Of a stretch of DNA of 64,000 bases, positions 10,976 through 20,786 are shown piece by piece; positions within the stretch are counted from its first letter, which is position 1; each line of letters begins with the position of its first letter. Below the pieces are notes generated by a model. It was not told where the DNA came from. It searched no databases and was given only the letters and a program-made list of their open reading frames with translations. Both the position numbers and the translations under genes were made by a program. The stretch lies in contig CM030940.1 in assembly GCA_018136815.1 (NCBI GenBank), forward strand, positions 492,443 through 556,442. The letters are read 5' to 3'. The stretch comes from Isochrysis galbana. Lineage: Eukaryota; Haptophyta; Isochrysidales; Isochrysidaceae.

Positions 10976-11480
10976 TAGGTAGTAGGTAGTAGGTTCGCTC
11001 GCACTCCTAGCTCCTAGGACAGGCTAGGAGTTAAGAAGTGTACACTTGAAGTGACACTTGTCGTAGAGCACCTTCTTGGCTTCTTGGCTCTTGGCTAGCG
11101 TACCCAGCCGCATATAGCATATAGCATATAATTACGACATACTATGACATACACCGGACGAGCCATACACCAACGGCGCACACCCCACACCCCAATCAAT
11201 CACGGAGTAGGGGCTCATCTTCATCCATTGAAAATGAAAATGCCCCATTTGTCATTTATCCATCAGACATCAGATATATGAGATCTCCAAGAATTGTCTG
11301 TTATCTCGTTATCTGTTATCTGGTCGCCCCCCCCTGTGACTGGTGAGGCGGCAGTGCAGTGAATGTGAATATGCGAATATGCCTATGGATGTGTGAGCTG
11401 GTTGTGGCTGTGTTGGAGCATTGACAGGATGGTGCATGGAGGGATGGAGGGAGAAGGAGGGCGTGATGGCGGTGAGGAAG
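10976..11480. other. Intergenic sequence after the satellite
   Basis: Contains CTCCTAGCTCCTAGGACAGG and ATATAGCATATAGCATATAA and a TTATCTCGTTATCTGTTATC run. No gene is seen. Confidence 0.4.
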
Positions 11481-11559
11481 TGGCTTGACAGGTCCTATTA
11501 CATGTTACATGGCGCGAGAGAGAGGGGTCCAAAGACATGACAGCAGGCGGGACGAGGTG

Positions 11560-11800
11560 GGAGGTGGGACTGACCCACGGGGGACTGACACGGAGGGGGT
11601 GCTTCCGAGCGAGCGCGCCAAGAAACAAGAGACGAAAGACAGATCGAAGAGAGCGACGGGGGAAAGGAACACGGGAAACTCTAGGAACAAGGGAAAGACT
11701 AATGGAACGGGAAGGGGGGGGGGAACGGGCGTCGGAGGGGCGAAGCGAGGTAGCTTCAGCACATGCCGCCAAAAGGCATGGCGTGAGATTGAATGACAGG
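11560..11800 (+). repeat. Dispersed repeat family C, copy 1
   Basis: GCTTCCGAGCGAGCGCG, GACGGGGGAAAGGAACACGG and GAAACTCTAGGAACAAGGGA are shared in order with 52505-52640. The downstream part (CAAAAGGCATGGCGTGAG) is also seen at 25527-25545. Confidence 0.75.
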
Positions 11801-11960
11801 CCCCCCGGAGGGGCGTTAGTGCCTGAGGGGAGGGGCGCGAGGCACCCCCCGCCCCCCCATGACCCCTACTCTAAGAGTAGGTTAGGTAGCATAGCACGAT
11901 ACTAGGCCACGCGAGAGGCGAGAATATTAAAAGGTGTTTTTATAGGCTTGGTGCCATTAC
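11800..11960 (-). repeat. Repeat family A/D composite
   Basis: GGAGGGGCGTTAGTGCCTGA and GGGGAGGGGCGCGAGGCACC recur at 25563-25605. The right end, GAGGCGAGAATATTAAAAGG, is the reversed family A head. Confidence 0.75.
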
Positions 11961-11983
11961 CAGCACGGGTGGGGAGCGTGAAC

Positions 11984-12200
11984 TCACTCAGTACCGAGGA
12001 CCGCTGGTCGTCGATTTTTCTCATACAACCAGCTGGCAAGACTAACACGTGACGGCTCTGCGTTGGCCGCCGATGTATCGAAGACCTCTATGACATCTTC
12101 CATCATCTCAACTCTTGCCTCGACGACCACTGAAAGCTGTTCACTGCTACGGATTGCCGTGACCGCACACACATCGGCCCCGAGATCGAGGTTGCGTGTC
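11984..12200 (-). other. Protein-like open frame downstream of Mpp10
   Basis: Directly after the Mpp10 stop, another frame reads SSEQLSVVVEARVEMMEDVI and SRVSLASWLYEKNRRPAV before a stop at 11984. Its composition looks natural, but I recognise no family. It may be an exon of an unseen gene, an alternative Mpp10 tail, or chance. Confidence 0.25.
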
Positions 12201-12230
12201 TGGGAATTCAGGCAAGGATGCACCTTCTGC

Positions 12231-14950
12231 CTACAACTTGAACCTTGCACCGGATAAATCACCTCCAGCGGAGGCCGCGTATGCCTCGCGCTTCGTGTTG
12301 GCGACCTTCTGTCGCTTTGCCGCCGCAATGCCCCCCGGTGCCTCGGCCTGAGCCTGCAAGCCTTGGAAGAAGTTCTTCGATTTTGTGTAGTCCTTCCCGC
12401 CCCGCGCACCACCCGCTCCACGCGTAGAAAGTGGGCCCTCAGTAACAGTGCCCTTACGCTTGGCTTCTCGCAATTCGGCGTCGAGCTTTTCAGCCTCCAG
12501 CCGCCGTGCGGCGCTGCCGGCAGGAAGCGCAGCAGCGCGTAGGTGGCGCTGCTCGGTTTTCTCCGCTTCCCGCCGCTTGTGGACTCGCTTGGATTTTGCG
12601 CGAACGGCACGCCGTTCGGACTGCGCAAGCTCATCCTTGGATGCGAGAGCTGTGGTCGTGCGCTTGGCTCCGTAAACCTGAAGAGCGGGGTGGAGGCGGC
12701 GCAATGAGGGGTCTTGCAAAGAGGCTGATGCAAGGTCATAAGATCTTGGCACTTGTGGACGCCGCCATGGATGAAGAGCGTTCCGTGACATGAAACTGAA
12801 AAGGCGTGTCCCGAGGAATCCATATCCCCTAGAGAGCGTGAGGCGCGCACCTCCTGAGGCGCGAGAGCACTGGAGCTAGCGATCGCCGTCGGCATCCGCT
12901 CCTCCAACGCGATGGCGGGGACGTTTGCCTTGATGGTCACCTCGCGTTTGGGCGGCTTTGGCACGAAGGAGAAGGAGAAGAGGGGGTGCAATTTCGCCTC
13001 GAGCTTGGCCAAGAGGCCACGTGCCTGTGCGCGATCGACACATGCGCTTGGTGAGGTGATCAGCAGGGAGGTAAGCGGATAGGGCAAGAGAAGTACACAT
13101 GTAAGACTCGAAGAGCCGCTCACCTCATCGCGCATTTTCTCCAGCTCGTCGGGCTTCCTTGACCCAAGCACAGCTTCCTCAAAGACATCCGCATATTCCT
13201 CACCGAGCCCCTTGGAAGACTTCTCCGTTGAGAGCTCCGCGGCCCTGAGAGCGAGAAAACGAACGGTAGTGAAAGGTGAGGACTTGAACTTCTCGGGTCG
13301 TGACAAGGAGCATGCATGGCTCCTTTTTTCACATTAGACCCACTCGGAGCACCGGGAAGGCGTCCACGTACTTTGGCTTGAATTCGCCTGGCTTTAGCGC
13401 TGCCCTCCGTATCACGTCGTCCCAAAGCCCTTCCTTGCATCGCTGTACGATGATTTCATCGATGGATTGCGCTGTCTCCTCAGATGGGGCGAGCGCTTGC
13501 TTAGCCACTGCTCCAGGCTGGTCAAAGTCGAGCACCTAGAACGACGGAACCGGTGAGCAGCAGTCAATAAAGGCTTCCCTCACAAGTTGTAGAAGCGGTG
13601 CCTACTTTTGCACAAGGGTGCACGATGAAGCCCTCTTGGATACTTATAGGACCAATGTATATAGGAGGGATAGAGGGAGGCTGCTACGAGCGCACTGTGT
13701 CAAGAAGAGAATTTTCTGGGCGCTGGCCCGCAGAGACCTCGCCCTTCAGCTGCCACGGTTTCTCAGCAAGCTGGGCACGCTCAAGCTCAGATAACGAATC
13801 GCGAAGCTTTGCCGCCTGAGGATACGGGCGCACGCGGAATGAGTTACGAGAACAGCCCATCCGATCGCGAGAGCTGGGCTGCAGTTGGGTGGGCGTCGGG
13901 TGTGTGGAGGGGGGGGGGGGGGTAGCTCACTTGGCGCTCGTGGCGGGACATGCGCTCTTCCCTCGCAGCCGCCTCTGCCTCATCATCAGAGCCCCCCGAG
14001 GCGCTACACGAACAGCCGTCATCCTGAGGCGCTTCGCCCTCATAGTAGTCTTCCCCTTCCTCGTTCTCGCTCTCTGCATCGTCGCTCTCCTCCCCCTCTT
14101 CTCCCATCTCGTCCGTCTCCTCGCCGTCCTCGCCGTTCTCCTCGCCATCCTCCCCTCCTAGACGAGAGTCGGCATCGCTTTCCCCTTCGTCATCGCTCAG
14201 GCCATCAGCGTACAATTCAGCCATTGCATCCGCCTCCTCGCCCTGGAGCTCAGCGTCGTCGTCTGCAAATGCATCCATCTCGGCCACGAGTTTTGCCAGC
14301 GCAGCCTTCTTGTCCTCTTTGGACTCCTCCTTGGGACCGACTGCCTTGGTGTCAGCACGACCTCTACTCTTGGTGGATCTATGGCGATCAGCAGTATCCT
14401 CCTCCTCTCCCAGATCGCTGTCCTCATCTTCGTCAGACAGGTCCTCCCCGCTCCCGTTGGCGGCAAGCAACTCGGCATCCGAGTCGTGTTCGCCGATGGC
14501 GAGCATTGCTTCGTCCTCCTCGCGCTCGTCCTTCATGCCACCTTCTAGATCACCCTCCTCGCCACCCTCGAGCTCGCTCATTTGAGCCTCCTCACTGACC
14601 TCGCTGCCCGACGGCTCGCGCCCGTCGGCTCGCCCTACACCCGCACCGCGTGAAGTGGTCTTCTCGTCCTCCTCTTCTCGCTCCATCACAGGCTTCAGCT
14701 TGCGAGAAGACTTCTGCGCGTAGCGCAGCATCGGCTTGTTACGCACCTCGAGCATCTGCCACACCTGCTCATCGTCGAAGCCAGAGACGAGCAGCTGATC
14801 CAGCTGGCCGATGGGACGCGGCTCAAGCTGCTTGCCCCATGCAAAGAGCGCGGCGGCGGCGCGTCCGCACCACGCGGCGCGCTCCTCGTCTGGCTGCAGG
14901 AAGTCGAGCGGTTCTAGAGCATCGAGCCGCCGCACGTCCTCGAGCTGCAT
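12231..14950 (-). CDS. MPP10: U3 snoRNP protein Mpp10, six exons
   Basis: Nucleolar scaffold of the small-subunit processome; with Imp3 and Imp4 it binds U3 snoRNA for 18S rRNA processing. Exon 1 (13931-14950) holds the start MQLEDVRRLDALEPLDFLQP, the conserved GFDDEQVWQMLEVRN and a long acidic tract rich in Glu, Asp and Ser, and ends at GTGAGC. Exon 2 (about 13696-13815) holds EKPWQLKGEVSAGQRPENSL. Exon 3 (about 13353-13535) holds ETAQSIDEIIVQRCKEGLWD. Exon 4 (13124-13244) holds ELSTEKSSKGLGEEYADVFE. Exon 5 (12851-13024) holds AKLEAKLHPLFSFSFVPKPP. Exon 6 (12231-12677) is the basic tail with VYGAKRTTTALASKDELAQS and YTKSKNFFQGLQ. Motif order and length agree with the family. The exon 3/4 junction phase is not fully settled. 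CT/GA tracts flank the start. Confidence 0.85.
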
Positions 14951-14999
14951 TGGAGAAGGTAGGGGGCGGTGGGAGTACGGAGCGGTTTGAAGGCAGGAG

Positions 15000-15260
15000 G
15001 TTCGACTTCTCCCTCCCTCCCTCCCTCCCTCCCTCTCTCGTTCGCTCGCTCGCTCCTGCCGCTGGTCTAGCCGAGGGAGCGGTGGGCAGGGCGAGTGGGG
15101 CGGAAATGGCGCGGGCGTCGCGCGGCCGGACAGAGGAGGGCGAGGATGGGGGTGGGGGGCCGAGGGCAGAGAGGGAGAGAGAGTAGAAGAAGAGAGAGAG
15201 AGAGAGAGAGAGAAGGGGGAGGAGGGGGGGGGGGGGGGGGGGGGGGGGAGGGGGGAGGGC
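15000..15260. promoter_or_regulatory. Purine/pyrimidine and poly-G tracts upstream of Mpp10
   Basis: CTCCCTCCCTCC at 15005-15040, a GAGAGA run at 15190-15215 and a G run at 15228-15250. These lie within 300 bases of the start codon and probably belong to the promoter or leader. Confidence 0.4.
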
Positions 15261-15445
15261 AGCGACGTGACGGCGTGGGCGCGTACAGACAGAGAGGAGA
15301 GCATCTGAAGATGAATAAATATATAAATATAGCCATGATGGAAAGGGGGGCGCGGGGGAGATAATAATAATAGAGCATTCGTACTGCGGACAAGGCACTA
15401 TATTTAGCCTCGTGTTCGGGTGGGTGAAAAGCCCAGATGCTCCCC

Positions 15446-15530
15446 CAGGTCTCAGGTCATCAGGTCTTAGCGACCTGATACCTGATATCAGGTGCTATCA
15501 GGACCTGATATGAGGCTGATATCAGGTGGT
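15446..15530. repeat. Cluster of AGGTC/GACCT and ATCAGGT palindromes
   Basis: Within 85 bases the word ATCAGG or its reverse CCTGAT occurs about eight times, with TACCTGATATCAGGTG as a near-perfect palindrome. It could fold into several alternative hairpins. Confidence 0.7.
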
Positions 15531-15649
15531 CCACCACTAATATTATAATATTCTAATGAGCGATTCTAAGATCAGGCATAGAGTTTGAGGAAATGGACTA
15601 CGTCTACGTCTACGTCTAGAAGCGGAGAGGGGGTTCGTGTGGAAGCGGA

Positions 15650-16140
15650 GGGGAGAGCCCGCCCTCATTGAACCCCTACCCCTCCCCCCCGCGGGAACCC
15701 CCCCCCCCCCCCCCCCCGCGCGCATCCGCCTCTGCCGCTCCGCCGGAGGCGGAGGCGCACCCGCCCCGCACCCCTTCCCCCCCCCAGCCCCCAGCCCGCC
15801 ACTGACACTGTCGCCGCCGTTCCCGCCCCGGCGGAGGCGCACCCGCCCCGCACCCCTTTCCCCCCCCCCCCCAGCCCGCCACTGCCACTGTCGCCGCCGT
15901 TGCCGCCCGCTCCGCCGCCAGCGCGTCCCCTGCTACCTCTGCTCGTCCCACCGCCGTCCCCTTCGCAGCCGCCCGCCTCGCTGGATCAGCGGCCTCACTG
16001 CCAGCCACGCCGCTGGGCTCGCGCCTGCCCCAGCGCCACCCCACACCCCACCTCCCCCACCTCAATACTCAACACCAGTTGCCCTCCCCCCTTGGCAACC
16101 AGCGTCGCCGCGACCAGCCTCGCCTCCACCCAGCCTCGCA
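15650..16140. repeat. C-rich low-complexity block with an internal tandem duplication
   Basis: GCGGAGGCGCACCCGCCCCG followed by CAGCCCGCCACTG and CACTGTCGCCGCCGTT occurs twice (about 15747-15822 and 15832-15902). The rest is proline-coding low complexity. No gene is assigned. Confidence 0.6.
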
Positions 16141-16208
16141 GCCACTAAATAAAAAAAATTTCCAACTGGGAAGGTGCTGGTCCGAGAGGTTTTTTCTTCA
16201 GTGAAGGA

Positions 16209-16900
16209 CAAAAAACTATTGTTATAGTTTTAGCGATGGAGCGCGCGCCGACCGCTCCCACCTTCCAGCCCCCCGCCGTCACGACGCCCCAACGGGGCCA
16301 CCCCAAACCGCCGGAGCCCAAGCGCCCACAGGCCGCCGCGCCGCCTGACAACGACGTCGACATGACGGCACCACCCTCGCCTCCCAAGCAGCAAGCAGCC
16401 ACAGAACCAGGGAACAGGCAGAGTCCTGTTCCCTGGGGACAACCAGACCCAGGGCATTGCCCTGCCGCCCAGCTCCTCCGCTCCTCCACCAACCCAAGGA
16501 CTCCCCATGGGCCATGGAAGGTGGCAGCTCTGCTGCCACCCCCATGGCGGCCACTCCTACCATCAGTGCACCCCTCGGGGGCGGGCACTTAACACAACAA
16601 TCCATCTTGGGGGCCTTTGCGCCCTCAACTCAACAGCCATCTCAAACCGGCAAGTCATACGCGCAAGCTGCGCATGGACACAAAGGGCAGGATCCGGTCC
16701 AGAAAGCCCAGCTGCCACCAGCCCAACAACCACAGCAGCCATCGCGCAAGCGGGCGGATCCACAATCGGATCCAAAACCGACTCTCCACAACACCACTCC
16801 TTTTGCTTCCCCTCCACCAGATGAGGAAGAGGAGCCCGAAGACACGCCTTTTTTCATTCAGCTAGCCGACGAAGCGGGGCGATCGGACCAGACATAGACA
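16209..16900 (+). mobile_element. MERA-type retroposon ORF, copy 1
   Basis: The leader AAAAACTATTGTTATAGTTT (16209-16228) precedes an ATG at 16236 whose product begins MERAPTAPTFQPPAV. Later parts include SVHPSGAGT, GKSYAQAAHGHKGQD and an acidic end with PDEEEEPEDTPFF. The same leader and MERA start recur at 42199 (-), and a variant at 57779 (+). The protein is rich in Pro, Gln and Ala, as are many ORF1 proteins of non-LTR elements. No reverse transcriptase is visible here. The copy looks degraded. Confidence 0.5.
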
Positions 16901-17409
16901 TACGACATACGATCTGGTGAGGAGGGGAGGGGTTCCGGCCGCAGCGGCTCAGCGAGCGCGCGCGAGCGCGGAGAATTGGCCACGAGGCCAGTGAAGGGGG
17001 CAGACCCAAGAGGGAGTGACCCAATGGGGCCATCCGGCCAAGGTAGACACGAGGGGCTACAACGCGGGGACTCAAAAAGTTGCCGGCCCACAGAGACACC
17101 CAAACTAAACCAAACGGGGAGAAAACTAACCACACTTGGACGGACGGCCAAGCGTCGGCACCAAGGCAACTTAGCAGCGCACAGGCACGCGACGGAGGAG
17201 TCGGCACAACGAGGGCACGAGGGCATACCTCGCTGGGGAGCTGCGACCGAGGTATAACAGAAGACAGACGACAATCGTGGAACGTTTGATGACATCAAGA
17301 GAAAGTAGGAGAAGAGGCGATATACCCATCAACGAGACCTTGAGAGTTAAAATAACTCACAGGCTAGAAGTAAAAGGCTGTCCTCGTATGGAATACGACA
17401 GGGAAAGAT

Positions 17410-17620
17410 CACCGGGGGGGGGGGGGGGCACCGGACCATATCTAAGCCCTTCACCCCTATCCCCCTAGTAGTGTAAGGGGGGAGCCGCCTGATGGCGGGG
17501 GGAGAAGGGCCAGGGGAGTGGGGGGGGTGGAAAGTATGCTACTTAATACGTGTAGCGTGTCGTAGGTAGTGACCAGTCGCCGTGAGTGCGGTAAATATGT
17601 TAAAAAGGGTTTTTTAATCT
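17410..17620 (-). repeat. Repeat subfamily B, copy 2 (inverted)
   Basis: Read on the minus strand it gives CACTACTAGGGGGATAGGGG and AGGGCTTAGATATGGTCCGG exactly as at 8080-8130, plus CGGTGATC after the C run. It lies in inverted orientation 9.4 kb from copy 1. Confidence 0.8.
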
Positions 17621-18096
17621 GGAGTTTTCTCTATCAGAAGGCTCACAGTGTACATATGTAGCGACACATGACATGAAACAAAACCCCGGGAGGGGCACTC
17701 AATGAATCGGGGATGAGCTGGCATACAAACCACTGCCACTTGTCCACGGGTGCACCAACAAAAAAATGCCATGCGTCTTGCGCTGAACCAACGAAACGCA
17801 CAAGTTCAAGTTCCGGGGGCAGCCAAGGCCTCTGTGCTAATAATGAACACAGGAAAAAGCAGAAAGAAGAAGAAGATGATGGCGGTCGACATAAACGACC
17901 TCACCGGGAGCCAACGCGTGCATCGCCCGTGACGCACTCGGCCGACCGATGATTCCCCCATTACCAACGTTTGATCGGCAACAAACGTTGATGTTCACGA
18001 GCCAGCTAGGCCAGCAGGTGACTGCGAACGCGAGCGCACAAGCGTAGTGCGCTCGCACCGCGCGAACTGACTATTTCAGTGTGAAACTCAAAGAGA
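17621..18096. other. Intergenic stretch before the iota-CA pair
   Basis: No recognised gene. It serves as the 3' flank of the first carbonic anhydrase gene and shares nothing obvious with the 3' flank of the second copy. Confidence 0.4.
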
Positions 18097-18099
18097 AAT

Positions 18100-19806
18100 T
18101 TACCTCCGAAGGAAGCGGAAGAGACCCTTCTTCGGCTGGTCCATCGCCGGGTTGAAGGGCACCGACGAGTGGTGCAAGAAAATGCGAACCTTGCCGTCGG
18201 TGCATCGCTTGTAGCCGAAGGTGTACTCGACCTTCACCTTGTTGCCCGTGGTGGCGCAGGTGAAGTAGTAGTTGCCCATCGCAATCGCAGTGGTGCCGCA
18301 CAGCTCAATCTGGTGGTTGTTGTACACGCAGTCCGCCCAGCCGTTGCCAGCGTTGATGGCAAAGCCAAGGTCCTCCTTGTAGCCCTTCTCGACGTTCTGG
18401 CTGCCCACGAAGTAAGACATCGCGTCGGCGCCAGTCGGGCGGAACTGCACCTCGGCGCACTTGGTCGGCTTGAAGAGCACGTTGCCGTGGCCGTAGCCGT
18501 ACAGCTCCGCAGCGGCATCAGCAGCAGCCTTCTTGAAGTCGCCGCCCGTCTTGTAGGTGGCGGAGATGGACTTGATGGCGTTCGCCCACTTCTGCTGCAC
18601 CTCCCGAACCTCGGCCTCCGTCACCGGCGCTAGGCCGTCGATGAGCGGCATCTCCTCCGCAACCCGGAAGGGCACCGACGAGTGGTGGAGGAAGATGCGC
18701 ACCTTGCCATCAGCGCACCGCTTGTAGCCAAAGGTGTACTCGACGCGGACCTTGTTGCCAGTGGTGGCGCACGTGAAGTCGTAGTTGCCCATCGCGATGC
18801 CGACGCCGTTCTGGATCGTCACCTTGTGGTTCATGTACTTGACATCGGACCAGCCATTGCCACCGTTGATGGCAAAGCCGAGGTCCTCCTCGTAACCCTC
18901 CTCGACGTTGGCCTTGCCCACAAAGTAAGACATGGCGTCGGCGCCGGTCGGGCGGAACTGGACGTCGGCGCACTTGGTCGGCTTGAAAAGCACGTCGCCG
19001 TGCCCGTAGCCGTACAGCTCGGCCGCCGCGTCCGCCGCCGCGCCCACAAAGTCGCCGCCCGACTTGTGCACCGCCGAGATGGTCGTGATGGCCTTCGCCC
19101 ACTTGCTCTGCACCTCGAGCACCTCCTCCTCGGTCACGGGCGCCGGCATGCCCGCACCGAACGGAATGGACGAGTGCTGCAGGAAGATCCGAACCTTCCC
19201 GTCGTCGTTCTTGCGGTAGCCGAAAGTGTACTCCACCTTCACCTTGTCGCCGCTCGTGGCGTCCGTGAAGTAGTAGTTGCCCATCGCGATGGCCGTGTTG
19301 CCAAGGAGCTCAATGTTGTGGTTGTCGAAGACGACGTCAGCCCAGCCGCGACCAGCGTTGATGGCGAAGCCCGCATCCTCGTCGAAGCCGCCCTCAACCG
19401 CGTCCTTGCCCACGAAGTACGACATGGCATCGTTGGCCATCGGGCGGAACTGGACCTCAGCGCATTTGGTCGGCTTGAAGAGCACAGTCGTGCGGCCATA
19501 CCCGTAGAGCTCGTCGGCCGCCTGCGCCGCCGCCTGGACGTAGTCGCCACCGTCAAGGTATACCCGGCTGATCGTCTTGATCGCGTTCGCCCACGACGCC
19601 TGCGCCGCGCGGACCTCAGCCTCCGTGACGGTGAAGCCGGTCGGCGCTATCACCGAGGAGAGGGTCTCGGTCTTGGCTGGCGCGGCGACGCTCATCGTGG
19701 CGTAGGGAGAGCGGAGGGGCGCATAGCCGACCGAGCGGACGGCCGCGGGCGACGAGAGCGTCAGCCCCGAGGAGAGGAGGAGAGTCGAGAGGAGGGGGGC
19801 GATCAT
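18100..19806 (-). CDS. Iota-type carbonic anhydrase, three tandem domains, copy 1
   Basis: Intronless, 568 residues. Residues 1-20 form a signal peptide; 21-58 are transit-like (SSPAAVRSVGYAPLRS). Three repeats of about 160 residues follow (about 59-216, 223-380 and 393-551), each a SnoaL/CaMKII-association-like fold: LYGYG, VLFKPTKCAEVQFRP, AMSYFVG, GFAINAG, AMGNYYFT, VKVEYTFGY and the closing HSS motif. Repeats 2 and 3 end FLHHSSVPF, the iota-CA signature; repeat 1 has FLQHSSIPF. Iota-CAs (LCIP63 of Thalassiosira pseudonana, Bigelowiella natans) interconvert CO2 and bicarbonate, can work without metal, and are plastid proteins induced by low CO2. The tail is basic (KKGLFRFLRR). The gene is divergent to a nearly identical copy at 20787. 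Confidence 0.88.
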   Translation of the reverse strand: MIAPLLSTLLLSSGLTLSSPAAVRSVGYAPLRSPYATMSVAAPAKTETLSSVIAPTGFTVTEAEVRAAQASWANAIKTISRVYLDGGDYVQAAAQAADELYGYGRTTVLFKPTKCAEVQFRPMANDAMSYFVGKDAVEGGFDEDAGFAINAGRGWADVVFDNHNIELLGNTAIAMGNYYFTDATSGDKVKVEYTFGYRKNDDGKVRIFLQHSSIPFGAGMPAPVTEEEVLEVQSKWAKAITTISAVHKSGGDFVGAAADAAAELYGYGHGDVLFKPTKCADVQFRPTGADAMSYFVGKANVEEGYEEDLGFAINGGNGWSDVKYMNHKVTIQNGVGIAMGNYDFTCATTGNKVRVEYTFGYKRCADGKVRIFLHHSSVPFRVAEEMPLIDGLAPVTEAEVREVQQKWANAIKSISATYKTGGDFKKAAADAAAELYGYGHGNVLFKPTKCAEVQFRPTGADAMSYFVGSQNVEKGYKEDLGFAINAGNGWADCVYNNHQIELCGTTAIAMGNYYFTCATTGNKVKVEYTFGYKRCTDGKVRIFLHHSSVPFNPAMDQPKKGLFRFLRR

Positions 19807-20786
19807 GCCGGAGGCGGTGGTGAGGTGAGGGTCAGGGCACCTGGAAGAAGGTGTCTCGGGGGTCTTGGGGGGGGGGGGGGGGGGCGGGTGGGGGGGGGGG
19901 GGGGGTCAGCGTTGGGTCGCAGCCTCGCACGCGCGGGGGGGAGTGGGACGAGGTGAAGGAAAGGCGGACGGGGAGGAAAGGCCGCGAAGGGAATCGCCGA
20001 GGGATCCCCGAGGCGGGGGGGGGAAGCTGCGCCGCGGGGGAAGGTGGCAGGCGTCGTCGGATGCAATGCGCCTCCGCGCGGGGGGGGAGGAGGAGGAGCG
20101 CCAGGAGAGCGCCTCACCCACCCATGGGACGCCGGTGGCGCATCTTCGCTTCTCCCCCCCCCCCCCCCCCCCGTAGCCGCTTTCTCCCTCGCCCCGCCCC
20201 GCAGTCCAATCTCTCTCTCCTACTCGCGTCTCCCCCCCTCCCCCCCCCCCTTCCCGCCCGCCACGGAGGCGCCTGCGGCCTGCTGCAGCCCGTCGCACAA
20301 GTCCCGAGGTTCTAGAACCTTCGCACGGGGGAGGATTCTCAGAAAGCTCCTCGACGGGGGGGCGTCTGGCGGGAATGAGCTGCCGGGCGGCCCAGAGGGA
20401 CGGGGGGGGGGGAGGGGAGCGAGGGAAGGGGGGGGGGGGGGGGGGCGGGAAGGCGCTCGCCTAAGGCGAGGAGGGCCCCATCCGCTCTCTCGCCCCACTC
20501 TCTCCGCCGCCGAGGGGGTCTCGTCAGCACGTGGTTCGTCCCAAGGCGCAGCGCGTCTCGGCGCGCCGCCGCCGAGATGCGGAGGCGGGGGGGATTCCCT
20601 ACCCCCCCCGCGCCCCCCCCCCCAATCCCCCCCTTCCCCCCCGCAAGCGGCGCTTCCTTCCCGCTTCCTCGCCCTTTCCCCGCCCCTTGGAGAGAGGGAG
20701 GGACCTCTTCCATCCGGCCGAGTTCCGACGGGGCCGCTCGCACACATCCTCGCACTTCTTCCCCCCCCCCCTCTCCCACCTCGGCC
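19807..20786. promoter_or_regulatory. Bidirectional promoter region between the two iota-CA genes
   Basis: 980 bases between two divergent start codons. It holds many runs of G or C longer than 10. TTCTAGAACCTTC at 20310-20322 fits a three-part heat-shock element (TTCnnGAAnnTTC). No extended similarity is seen between the halves next to the two ATGs. Any open frames here are low-complexity proline or glycine runs. Confidence 0.5.

Noticed and set aside
11984-13306. A 440-residue minus-strand frame read as one protein.
   Set aside because: It runs through Mpp10 exons and introns; only the parts with Mpp10 motifs are coding.
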